DNA of 7,906 nucleotides from Chloroflexaceae bacterium UBA1466 (GTDB taxonomy: Bacteria > Chloroflexota > Chloroflexia > Chloroflexales > Chloroflexaceae). The notes beneath the pieces were generated by a model. It saw nothing but the letters and a program-made list of their open reading frames with translations. It was not told the origin of the DNA and did not search any database. A program made the position numbers and the translations under genes. Position 1 is the first letter of the stretch; each line of letters begins with the position of its first letter. The stretch lies in NCBI GenBank assembly GCA_002325605.1, contig DCSM01000128.1, positions 957 to 8,862 of the forward strand. The letters run 5' to 3'. Of the stretch, positions 1 through 7,100 are shown piece after piece.

Positions 1-2925
1 TCGCAGGACGTGGTTTTGGGCTGTTATTACTTGACAATGGTCAATCCAAATGGCAAAGGCGCGGGCAAAAAGTTTGAAAGCCCCAATGAAGCGATGTTGG
101 CCTATGATAAAGGCTTGATTCACCTCCAAGCCCCGATCTGGGTGGTGGTGGGCGAAAATGAATTATGTCGCTTTCACTTTGAGGAATTTGGGCGCTATCA
201 TGACCAGGTCGGGCCCGAAGATTTGCGGGTTCTCCAGGGTTGGGTTGCGCCAGGCGAAAAGTACTTAACGCCAGATCAATTTGCCGCGTGGCAAAAAATG
301 ATTCGGATTTTTGACCCCAAAACCAACGACTTGCGAGCCAAATTCTTGCCCCGTGATGGTTGCTGGGGCATTCTGCTCGAAACCACGATTGGGCGCGTGA
401 TTTTGAACCGCGCTTTGCTGCCGCCGTTGCGCTATCGCAATGAATTGATTGCCAAAAAGGGCCTCAAAGAGATCATTGCGGAATGTTACAAATACTATAC
501 TAACCCGCCGCCTGAATATGTAGGGCTGCTGCGCCAGGTCTATAAAGCGAAGTTTCGCAAACTCTACGAGGATGAGGCTGAAGTAAAATTAGCGGCCATG
601 CCTGATCAAGAATTGGCTCGGGTTTTCGGTTCCGAAATGACTGCGATTCAAGCAGATATGCTCAAGTCTTTAGGTTTTCGCTATGCGACTCGCGGCGGAA
701 TGACCATTGGGATTGATGATATTGAGGTTCCGCCTGAGAAAGAAGCGATTGTTAGCGCTGCTGAAAAGCAAGTCGCGGATTTGGAAGCCGATTATCTCAA
801 AGGCTGGATCACTGCTGATGAGCGTTATCGCCAAGTTGTTGATGTTTGGCAACAAGTGACTAAAGATGTAACGGAGGCGGTGAAGCGGAAGCTCAGTCCT
901 TTCAAACCTGTAGCCATGATGGCCCAAAGCGGCGCACGGGGAAATATCAACCAAATCAGTCAGATGGCGGGGATGCGGGGCTTGATGACGGACCCTACGG
1001 GGCGAATCATTGAACTGCCAATCAAAGCTAACTTCCGTGAAGGTCTCACGGTGCTAGAATACTTCGTTTCGACGCACGGTGGGCGCAAAGGGTTGGCGGA
1101 TACCGCTTTGCGGACGGCAGACGCAGGCTACTTGACGCGCCGTTTGGTTGATGTCGCGCAGGATGTGATTGTCACGATTGAGGATTGTGGAACCGAAGAG
1201 GGAGTTTGGTTAAGCCAAGTCGATGATGCGGTGCTAATGGAGCCGCTCCAGCAGCGCATGATTGGCCGCGTCTTAGCGGCTCCCGTCTTTGATCTCCTGA
1301 ATCCTGATCCCTTAACGGGCAAAGGGAAAATTCTAGCCGAGAGCAATACTGAGATCGAGGAAGAGCTTGCGGAAAGCCTCACCGAAGCTAAGGTCACGGC
1401 AGTCTATGTCCGTTCGGCTTTGTCTTGCCAAGCGGAACACGGGATTTGCCGTCTCTGCTACGGGCGCAACCTGGCGACGGGCAAACTGGTGGAGGTTGGT
1501 GAAGCGGTAGGCATTATCGCCGCGCAGTCTATTGGGGAACCAGGCACGCAACTTACGCTTCGAACGTTCCATACGGGTGGCGTAGCCAGCACCGACGATA
1601 TTACACAAGGTTTGCCACGGGTGCAAGAAATTTTTGAAGCGCGTTCACCTAAAGGGCGAGCTTTCCTTTCAGGCATTGACGGGGTCGTGCAAATTGTCAA
1701 GGATGATGAAGGGGTTGGGCGGTTTCGGATTACCTCTACGGAGATTTATACGCACGACCAAACTTTGCCCCCCAATTATGTGATCTTAGTTTCTGATGGG
1801 GATAATATCAAGGAAGGGCAAGATTTAGCCAGGAGCAACCGGACAGATACTGATTATCCCCCGCTTGTAGCTCGGATTGGGGGCCTGGTGCAAATCAAAG
1901 GTTCAACGATTTCGGTGATCTTTGAGGAGCCTAATGATTGGATCTCGCCCGAAAAAGTACCTGTTGGTTCACGGATCCGAGTCGAAGATGGCGAATTCGT
2001 TACCACGGGCCAACAGCTTACTGATGGGAGCGCTGACCCGCAGGAACTTCTGGAGCGGTTGGGGAAAGAAGCTGTCCAGCACTATCTGGTCAAAGAGGCG
2101 CAGGGAGTCTATCGGAGCCAAGGGGTGAGCATCAATGACAAGCATATTGAAGTCATTGTGCGCCAGATGTTGCGCCGGGTGCGGATTGATGAGCCAGGTG
2201 ATACGGGCTTGTTGCACGGCGAATTGGTTGATATTACTGAATTTCGCCGGATCAACAAAGAGGCTCTCACGCAAGGTGGCGACCCTGCGATTGCGGCGAC
2301 GATCTTGCAAGGGATCACGAAAGCCTCATTAAGCACTGATAGCTTCCTCTCAGCTGCGTCATTCCAGGAAACAACTCGCGTGCTGACCGAAGCGGCCATC
2401 AATGGGAAAGTAGATTACTTGCGCGGCTTGAAAGAAAACGTCGTAATCGGGAAGCTAATCCCTGCGGGTACAGGCATTGAGAAGCATCGCGGCTTGAAAC
2501 ATAGCGATATGGTTAGCGAAGTTGAGCATATCTTAGATGTCAATGCGTTACACGTAGGTTCGGCCAGCAGCAAACGGATTCGCAGCGTGGGCGAAAAGGA
2601 AGATGTGCGGCGGGCGCGGGAATTGTTGGGAATTAGCCCCGACCCTGTCATTGAGGAGCCAGTAGTTGAAGCCCTCTTACCTTCTGCGGTGAACTCAAGT
2701 AAAACCATCACCTTGCCGATTGAAGCTCTGGTAGAGAAGTTTCTGATAGGGGAGCTAGGGGGATTAGGGGAGCTAGAGGAATTTGATGATGATGATGATC
2801 TTCTGCTAGATGAGCTTGGAGAACTTGGAACCGACCTGGAGATTCAGGAAGACTTTGACGAGATTCAAAAGGAATTTGCCTTAGAAGAAGCTCAGGAAGA
2901 AGAAGCTGCCGAAACGCTCGAATAG
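1..2925 (+). CDS. rpoC: DNA-directed RNA polymerase beta' subunit, C-terminal part (5' end outside window)
   Basis: This is the catalytic beta' subunit of RNA polymerase, open from base 1. The first codons (SQDVVLG) match E. coli beta' from about residue 503, so the NADFDGD metal-binding loop lies about 38 residues upstream of the window. Visible in order: the secondary-channel rim helices (about 721-890), the SGARGNINQISQMAGMRG segment (928-981), the bridge helix with STHGGRKGLADTAL (about 1039-1150), the second zinc site (Cys of EDCG near 1186 plus three Cys in SCQAEHGICRLC, 1426-1458), the trigger loop GEPGTQLTLRTFHTGG (1534-1581), KINDKHIEVI-like INDKHIEVI (2131-2157), and the GLKENVVIGKLIPAGTG omega-contact region (2428-2478). 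The trigger loop runs directly into ITQGLPRVQEIFEAR, so the large Proteobacterial insertion is absent. Oddities: about 43 extra residues at 490-651, Leu in place of the trigger-loop Met, and a C-terminal extension of roughly 145 residues ending in a very acidic tail. The gene is presumably the distal part of an rpoB-rpoC operon. Confidence 0.98.
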   Translation, partial: SQDVVLGCYYLTMVNPNGKGAGKKFESPNEAMLAYDKGLIHLQAPIWVVVGENELCRFHFEEFGRYHDQVGPEDLRVLQGWVAPGEKYLTPDQFAAWQKMIRIFDPKTNDLRAKFLPRDGCWGILLETTIGRVILNRALLPPLRYRNELIAKKGLKEIIAECYKYYTNPPPEYVGLLRQVYKAKFRKLYEDEAEVKLAAMPDQELARVFGSEMTAIQADMLKSLGFRYATRGGMTIGIDDIEVPPEKEAIVSAAEKQVADLEADYLKGWITADERYRQVVDVWQQVTKDVTEAVKRKLSPFKPVAMMAQSGARGNINQISQMAGMRGLMTDPTGRIIELPIKANFREGLTVLEYFVSTHGGRKGLADTALRTADAGYLTRRLVDVAQDVIVTIEDCGTEEGVWLSQVDDAVLMEPLQQRMIGRVLAAPVFDLLNPDPLTGKGKILAESNTEIEEELAESLTEAKVTAVYVRSALSCQAEHGICRLCYGRNLATGKLVEVGEAVGIIAAQSIGEPGTQLTLRTFHTGGVASTDDITQGLPRVQEIFEARSPKGRAFLSGIDGVVQIVKDDEGVGRFRITSTEIYTHDQTLPPNYVILVSDGDNIKEGQDLARSNRTDTDYPPLVARIGGLVQIKGSTISVIFEEPNDWISPEKVPVGSRIRVEDGEFVTTGQQLTDGSADPQELLERLGKEAVQHYLVKEAQGVYRSQGVSINDKHIEVIVRQMLRRVRIDEPGDTGLLHGELVDITEFRRINKEALTQGGDPAIAATILQGITKASLSTDSFLSAASFQETTRVLTEAAINGKVDYLRGLKENVVIGKLIPAGTGIEKHRGLKHSDMVSEVEHILDVNALHVGSASSKRIRSVGEKEDVRRARELLGISPDPVIEEPVVEALLPSAVNSSKTITLPIEALVEKFLIGELGGLGELEEFDDDDDLLLDELGELGTDLEIQEDFDEIQKEFALEEAQEEEAAETLE
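2747..2776 (+). repeat. 12-bp direct repeat inside the acidic tail of rpoC
   Basis: TAGGGGAGCTAG occurs perfectly at 2747-2758 and again at 2765-2776, a period of 18 bp or six codons. It encodes the repeated Gly-Glu-Leu segments of the beta' tail. Five tandem GAT codons follow at 2785-2799, and a looser GELG-type unit recurs around 2811-2830. The whole-codon period suggests that the tail grew by in-frame slippage or local duplication. Confidence 0.7.
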
Positions 2926-2950
2926 TTTTGGCAAAAACCGCAAGTCTGCC

Positions 2951-2978
2951 AAGAGCGCCATAACCTGGCGCTCTTTTT
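2951..2978 (+). terminator. Rho-independent terminator after rpoC
   Basis: A perfect 10-bp stem (AAGAGCGCCA at 2951-2960 with TGGCGCTCTT at 2966-2975) closes a five-base loop, TAACC, and runs into a T stretch ending at 2978. It starts 25 bp after the rpoC stop and ends before the stop codon of the convergent kinase. The opposite strand has no U tract after the stem, so it should act mainly on rpoC transcripts. No separate canonical terminator for the kinase is visible. Confidence 0.9.
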
Positions 2979-2984
2979 GTTCTT

Positions 2985-4370
2985 CTAAGGCAACTGGATA
3001 AAGCCCTCCACTGTGGCCTTATAGCGGAGCTTCCCTTTGCCTTGCACCTCTTCAGGGGCACTGACAAAGCTCGGTGGCATATTACGACTTACTTTTGCCC
3101 CAGGATATTTCGCTTGCACCTTTGCCGCAAAAGCCTCTAAAAGCTCCTTCCGAATCATCTCAGTTGTGGCATCTACGGCAACCACAGCCTCTACTTCCAT
3201 CCGCTCCATTTGCAGCTTTCCCGTCGGCAAGGCCTTTGGGCTGGGCGGATTAAGCACTTTTGGCGGTTGCAGTGAGGGGCGTAAGTCTTTTAGGTTGGGC
3301 ATGAAATAGGCCAAGCCCGCTAGACCTATCAGCAAAACGAGCGTAAGCATTCCCCATTTCAGGCAGCTAAGAAAGCATGACCCAGCCTTTGCGGGCGACT
3401 TTGGGGCTGGCTGTGAAGGACTCTGGGGGGCAGTTGAAGAGCTTAAACTCTTTGGCTGCGGGGTTAGCTTTGGCAGGGACATCGGGGTCGCAGCTAAGGG
3501 CCGTAAGGCCATCCTAAGCTCCACTACCGAGCCAAAACGGTCTTCGGGCCGCATCTGAAGGGCCCGCTCCAGCGCCGCACTCGTGCGGGGCGTTATGGTA
3601 CTTACCACGTCCCGCGCTGCGGGGAAGCTGAAAGGTGCGTGCTGCGTAGGGTCTCGGCCCGTCAGCATGAAGTGCAACGTCGCCCCCAGAGCATAGACAT
3701 CCGAGATGTGAAGCTTCACATTGCCTTGATACTGCTCCGGCGGCGCATACCCTGGAGTCCCGATTTGAGTCCCCTGCTTGCCACTAGCGTCTAGCGTCTT
3801 CGCAATCCCAAAGTCAACTAACTTGACTCCCCCAGCCGCCTCAATCATTACGTTTGACGGCTTCATGTCGCGGTAAACTATATCCTTGCTATGCAAGTAG
3901 GCTAACACATCACAGATTTGATATGCCCACTCTAAAACCTTCTCTTCCCCTAAAGGCCCCTCGTGCTCTACTATATCCTGCAAGTCCTCGCCCACCACCA
4001 AGTCCATTGTTAAGTAATAGCGCCCCTCATCTATGAAGTGACTGTAGATTTGGGGGATTCGCTCATGGTGCAGACTTTTGAGCAGTTTAGCCTCGGCATT
4101 AAACCGCTTTATCGCTTCATCCCGCTCTTTCGGGTCGGTGAAATGGTCTAACATCTCCTTTATCGCGTAGACTTTGCCCTCCTGATCGACCCCTTCATAA
4201 ACCGCCCCCATCCCTCCCTCTTTGATTATCTTGGTGATTACATAGCGCTTCTCATCACTAGGGGTTTCGTTGTTTAAGATCATGTCAGCGCCACACTTTT
4301 GGCAAAACCTTGCCTCGCGGAGGTTTGGCTTATGGCACTTCGGGCAGATGATAGTCGTTACATTTGGCAT
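2985..4370 (-). CDS. Membrane-anchored Ser/Thr protein kinase with N-terminal zinc ribbon
   Basis: A Hanks-type kinase of 461 residues that should phosphorylate cytoplasmic proteins on Ser/Thr; its targets are unknown. Residues 9-26 form a zinc ribbon (Cys 9, 12, 23, 26). The kinase domain spans about 43-293: Gly-rich loop 51-57 (EGGMGAV), ATP-binding Lys71, helix-C Glu93, catalytic loop YRDMKPSN with Asp168, Lys170 and Asn173, DFG at 186-188, activation-loop Thr/Ser between 192 and 205, and APPEQY at 209-214. All key residues are present, so it should be active; Tyr instead of His in HRD is a known variant in bacterial kinases. A Pro/Ser/Lys-rich linker (about 296-330) leads to one hydrophobic helix (about 337-357), then a Pro-rich stretch and a small domain (about 385-461) predicted to lie outside the membrane. 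That domain is not PASTA repeats and I do not recognise it. The ATG start is supported by a Shine-Dalgarno sequence six bases upstream. It stands alone, convergent with rpoC and divergent from the methyltransferase. Confidence 0.95.
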   Translation of the reverse strand: MPNVTTIICPKCHKPNLREARFCQKCGADMILNNETPSDEKRYVITKIIKEGGMGAVYEGVDQEGKVYAIKEMLDHFTDPKERDEAIKRFNAEAKLLKSLHHERIPQIYSHFIDEGRYYLTMDLVVGEDLQDIVEHEGPLGEEKVLEWAYQICDVLAYLHSKDIVYRDMKPSNVMIEAAGGVKLVDFGIAKTLDASGKQGTQIGTPGYAPPEQYQGNVKLHISDVYALGATLHFMLTGRDPTQHAPFSFPAARDVVSTITPRTSAALERALQMRPEDRFGSVVELRMALRPLAATPMSLPKLTPQPKSLSSSTAPQSPSQPAPKSPAKAGSCFLSCLKWGMLTLVLLIGLAGLAYFMPNLKDLRPSLQPPKVLNPPSPKALPTGKLQMERMEVEAVVAVDATTEMIRKELLEAFAAKVQAKYPGAKVSRNMPPSFVSAPEEVQGKGKLRYKATVEGFIQLP

Positions 4371-4376
4371 AAATGG

Positions 4377-4381
4377 CTCCT
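4377..4381 (-). promoter_or_regulatory. Ribosome binding site of the kinase gene
   Basis: Read on the minus strand, AGGAG lies six bases before the ATG at 4370-4368. This spacing fixes the kinase start and places the zinc ribbon within the protein. Confidence 0.8.
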
Positions 4382-4412
4382 GTCTGAGCGCTAACCGTTA
4401 CTTTTGCTCTTC

Positions 4413-4441
4413 AGCATAGCACGGCCTTGACATCTTAGCAA
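4413..4441 (-). promoter_or_regulatory. Predicted sigma-70-type promoter for the kinase
   Basis: On the minus strand, TTGCTA (4441-4436) and TATGCT (4418-4413) are separated by 17 bases, with a TG one base upstream of the -10 (extended -10). Each hexamer matches the consensus at four of six positions. Transcription would start near 4406, giving a leader of about 36 bases. The call rests only on motif reading. Confidence 0.45.
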
Positions 4442-4455
4442 GTCAAGCCTTTAAC
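4427..4455 (+). promoter_or_regulatory. Predicted sigma-70-type promoter for the methyltransferase-membrane protein unit
   Basis: A perfect TTGACA (4427-4432) is followed after 17 bases by TTTAAC (4450-4455), a four-of-six -10. Transcription would start near 4462, about 70 bases before the preferred ATG at 4531. The element interleaves with the kinase promoter on the other strand: each -35 lies within the other's spacer. An inverted repeat, CTTGAC (4426-4431) and GTCAAG (4442-4447), covers the same place and could be an operator or chance. Confidence 0.45.
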
Positions 4456-4530
4456 TCTCTCATTTGCTCCTCTTTGTCCTCTGTGGTAGGATGTTGTGAG
4501 GTTGCAGCCGCTTTAGCCGACTTAACTAAA

Positions 4531-5355
4531 ATGCTAATTTCTAGTCTTCAGAACCCTACAATCAAGCAAATTAGGCGCTTGGCCCAGCGCAAGGCCCGTG
4601 AGCAAACGGGCTTCTTCTTTGCTGAAGGAATCCGAATCGTCGCCGAGGCCATCCAACTTCAAGCCCCTATTGAGACCTTAGTCCTCGCTCCCGACCTTCT
4701 CACTAGCCCTTTTGCCCAAGCTTTGCTCCAGGCTCATGACCTTCCACGGTTGCCCGTTACGGCTGAAGTCTTCAGGAGCCTCGCGCTAAAGGACAACCCG
4801 CAAGGCTTAGGGGCCGTCGTGAGGCAACAATGGTCTGACCTTTCTTCAATCTCTCAACAAAGGGCTGCATCCTCTCAACCAGCCCCTCAATGCTGGGTCG
4901 CCTTAGCTTCTATTCAAGACCCTGGCAACTTAGGGACGATCTTGCGGACCTGTGATGCGGTTGGTGCAACGGGGTTGATCCTTCTCGACCAAACAACAGA
5001 CCCTTACGACCCAGCCGCTCTTAGGGCCAGCACTGGCGCGATCTTTGGGCAGACCTTAGTAAGGGCCAGATTCGAAGACTTTGCCACTTGGCGAGCGCAA
5101 CAAAGCTTCTTCTTCGTCGGCGCAGCAGGTGCTGCACCCTTAGACTATCGGGAAGCAGCTTACCCTTTCCCCTTAGTCATCCTTATGGGAAGCGAACGCG
5201 AAGGTTTAACGCCCAGCCAACAAGCCCTTTGCGACGCGCTCGTTCGGATTCCAATGGTCGGGCGTTGCGACTCCCTTAACCTGGCCGTCGCTACGAGCCT
5301 CGTTTTGTACGAAATGTTTAGGCAACACCAGCCCAAAGAAAGGTTTTCAAGCTAA
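4531..5355 (+). CDS. TrmH/SpoU-family RNA 2'-O-methyltransferase
   Basis: A 274-residue SPOUT-class enzyme expected to transfer a methyl group from S-adenosylmethionine to a ribose 2'-OH in rRNA or tRNA; the target nucleotide cannot be read from sequence. Residues 1-98 match the N-terminal SpoU substrate-binding domain (SLQNPTIKQIRRLAQRKARE, then FFFAEGIRIV). A variable linker (about 99-121) leads to the knotted catalytic domain with motif 1 DPGNLGTILRTCDAVGA (130-146, Asn133 and Arg139), LRASTGAIFG (164-173), motif 2 GSEREGL (220-226) and motif 3 PMVGRCDSLNLAVA (241-254). The frame stays open upstream to a TTG at 4474, but I prefer the ATG at 4531 because the family normally begins almost exactly at this M-x-x-S-L-Q-N-P segment and the extra 19 residues show no similarity. 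Neither start has a clear Shine-Dalgarno sequence. The stop codon overlaps the next gene's ATG by one base, so the two are probably co-transcribed. Confidence 0.93.
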   Translation: MLISSLQNPTIKQIRRLAQRKAREQTGFFFAEGIRIVAEAIQLQAPIETLVLAPDLLTSPFAQALLQAHDLPRLPVTAEVFRSLALKDNPQGLGAVVRQQWSDLSSISQQRAASSQPAPQCWVALASIQDPGNLGTILRTCDAVGATGLILLDQTTDPYDPAALRASTGAIFGQTLVRARFEDFATWRAQQSFFFVGAAGAAPLDYREAAYPFPLVILMGSEREGLTPSQQALCDALVRIPMVGRCDSLNLAVATSLVLYEMFRQHQPKERFSS

Positions 5356-7001
5356 TGGCAGAGCAAAAACAAAACAAGCCTTGGTTTAATTATCATTCTA
5401 GCCTTGCCCCTGCCCTCGTCTTTCTGGTTTGTGTACCCTTGCTTTGCCACCTTCTCTTTTCGCAATTTGGGCTTAGTTTGTCAGACGATGGCTTTACACT
5501 GGCTTACAGCCGCCGAATCTTGGAAGGTCAAGTTCCCCATCGAGATTTTATCATCATTCGGCCAGCCTTTTCGCCGCTGCTCCACACGCCTCTTGTTTTG
5601 TTTGGGGGCGCTTATACTTTTTGGCTTTCGCGCTTCTTTGTCTGGGTAGAATTAGCTTCTATCGCTTGGGCTTGGCTTATTTTTGCCCAAAATTGCCTAG
5701 GAACTGATCTTAAAACCTACGAAACCCTTTACTTTGCGCTGCTTTTCTTCGTTTCCTCGACGCATTCATTTCCAATTATGGCCTGGCACACGCTTGATGG
5801 GCTTTTCTGCCTTGCAATCGGCCTGGCCTTATGTAGTCAAAGTAGCCCACAGCGCAAATTTGGGGGCTATTTTATTTTAGGCCTGGCTCCCTTATGCAAG
5901 CAAAGCTTCGTATTCCTCGTTCCTTTGGCCCTTTTCTTGCTTGGTGATGGCCGCAAGAAGCTTCTTTGGCTGGCGCTATTACTTCCTTCTAGTCTTTACT
6001 TTGGGTTGCTTGCTTGGTTAGGTGCTTTTCCCGCTGCAATGCTTCAATTGGGAACTCATACTAACCTGCGTTATGCAGGCTTCCAACGCTATCTTGAGCA
6101 ACCCCTTACATCACTAGGGTTTATCAGTGGCTATTTTTTGCTCCGCCTCGCGCAGAAGAACCCAAAGGATGCTTTTGGGCAAAGGTTTGGTCAGTTTACA
6201 CTCTTCCTCTTGCCGAATCTTACTGTAATTGCAGGATTGGCTAGCGGATACTTACCGATAGCGGCATTTGGTCTCTTTGGGATGGTGAGTGGGGCGCTCT
6301 TTTTCTTGCTGCTTGAGCAGCGGCAGACCTCCAAAGCCCAGCTTCGGTTTGCGCTGCTGGGGCTTCTCGCCGCCTGGAGTGCTTCCCTTTCGGTTGGCTA
6401 CAATACTCCGGTGCTTTCTACCGGCTCGCTTGTTATCCCGCTCTTGCTCTTTGCAAGAGGCAAACCTTTCCTGCCCCCAACTTGGAATCAAGTCTACCTT
6501 AGCGGCCTAACGCTCCTTGCGTTAGGCAGTTTTGGGCAGGCTAGGGTTACTTATCTCAGTAGGGAACCCCCAGCAGCCCAACTTACCTACCGCTTAGACG
6601 GGGTCTTCCCAGGAGCCAACCTCATCAAGACCAACGCTTACAAGTATGCTTTCTTAACCGACCTTCAAGCGGCCATCGCCCTGGCCCAGCGCGAAAGAGC
6701 CACCTTTGCAATCTTGCCTAACCTCCCCGGCTACTGGGCTAAGGCTCCAACTCAAAACCCGCTCTCGCTTGACTGGCCCCAGCAAACTGAGTTATTTAGC
6801 CCCGCTCTTCAACAGCGCTTCCTGGCTGAACTGAAGGCGAAACGCCCGCAGCTGACCTTCATCGTAGAGAAGGTCGACTCCGAGACCCTGGCTACAGGCT
6901 TTCAGCCGGTTCCTCGAACGGACTTCTATCAATTCGCATGGTATGTCCGTGACCACTTCACCAAGGTCGGGGAAACCGCTTTCTTTGAACTCTACCGGTA
7001 G
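5355..7001 (+). CDS. Multi-pass membrane protein, probable GT-C glycosyltransferase
   Basis: A 548-residue integral membrane protein with roughly ten hydrophobic helices between residues 17 and about 400 and a soluble C-terminal region of about 145 residues, probably outside the cytoplasmic membrane. The first helix (17-38) is followed by an external loop with Asp44-Asp45, then RRILEGQVPHRDF (53-65). An acidic pair just after the first helix is the expected catalytic or metal-binding site of GT-C (GT39/PMT-like) enzymes, which use polyprenyl-phosphate sugars. WHTLDG (144-149) and CKQSFVF (181-187) also fit that superfamily by recollection. Donor and acceptor are unknown; envelope polysaccharide or protein glycosylation is the likely setting. 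The start follows from the TAATG overlap with the methyltransferase stop; AAAGG at 5339-5343, 11 bases upstream, is a weak ribosome site, so translational coupling is likely. A strong terminator follows. The membrane topology is certain, the enzyme class probable. Confidence 0.85.
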   Translation: MAEQKQNKPWFNYHSSLAPALVFLVCVPLLCHLLFSQFGLSLSDDGFTLAYSRRILEGQVPHRDFIIIRPAFSPLLHTPLVLFGGAYTFWLSRFFVWVELASIAWAWLIFAQNCLGTDLKTYETLYFALLFFVSSTHSFPIMAWHTLDGLFCLAIGLALCSQSSPQRKFGGYFILGLAPLCKQSFVFLVPLALFLLGDGRKKLLWLALLLPSSLYFGLLAWLGAFPAAMLQLGTHTNLRYAGFQRYLEQPLTSLGFISGYFLLRLAQKNPKDAFGQRFGQFTLFLLPNLTVIAGLASGYLPIAAFGLFGMVSGALFFLLLEQRQTSKAQLRFALLGLLAAWSASLSVGYNTPVLSTGSLVIPLLLFARGKPFLPPTWNQVYLSGLTLLALGSFGQARVTYLSREPPAAQLTYRLDGVFPGANLIKTNAYKYAFLTDLQAAIALAQRERATFAILPNLPGYWAKAPTQNPLSLDWPQQTELFSPALQQRFLAELKAKRPQLTFIVEKVDSETLATGFQPVPRTDFYQFAWYVRDHFTKVGETAFFELYR

Positions 7002-7052
7002 GTTTCGGCACTCCTTTAACCCTTGGATTTGACCTTAGAACGAGGCTCTTGG

Positions 7053-7095
7053 GCGACTCAAAAGGCTTGCAAAGGCTTTTGAGTCGCTTTCTTTT
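7053..7095 (+). terminator. Rho-independent terminator after the membrane-protein gene
   Basis: A perfect 12-bp stem (GCGACTCAAAAG at 7053-7064 with CTTTTGAGTCGC at 7076-7087) encloses an 11-base loop and is followed by TTTCTTTT (7088-7095). It lies 51 bases after the stop codon and just before the stop of the convergent deacetylase. On the minus strand the stem is not followed by a U tract, so it mainly ends rightward transcription. Confidence 0.88.
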
Positions 7096-7100
7096 GGCCC

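Noticed and set aside
1969..2310. Open frame of 113 codons antisense to rpoC
   Set aside because: It lies wholly within strongly conserved rpoC codons, has no ribosome site or recognisable motif, and is explained by codon bias of the real gene; the same holds for the other antisense frames over rpoC.
2928..2952. Second hairpin TTGGCA/TGCCAA as a possible kinase terminator
   Set aside because: The stem is only six bp with a 13-base loop and the T stretch lies inside the loop rather than after the stem on the minus strand.
2708..3067. Minus-strand open frame spanning the rpoC tail, terminator and kinase 3' end
   Set aside because: Its product is low-complexity (His run from the GAT repeat) and it crosses the rpoC terminator hairpin and overlaps two well-supported genes.
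3867..3875. Loss of the HRD histidine (Tyr in its place) as a sign of a pseudokinase
   Set aside because: The catalytic Asp, Lys, Asn and DFG are all intact, and YRD loops occur in active-looking bacterial kinase families.
4491..4499. Tiny upstream open frame (ATG TTG TGA) in the methyltransferase leader
   Set aside because: It is two codons long with only a poor ribosome site, which is expected by chance.
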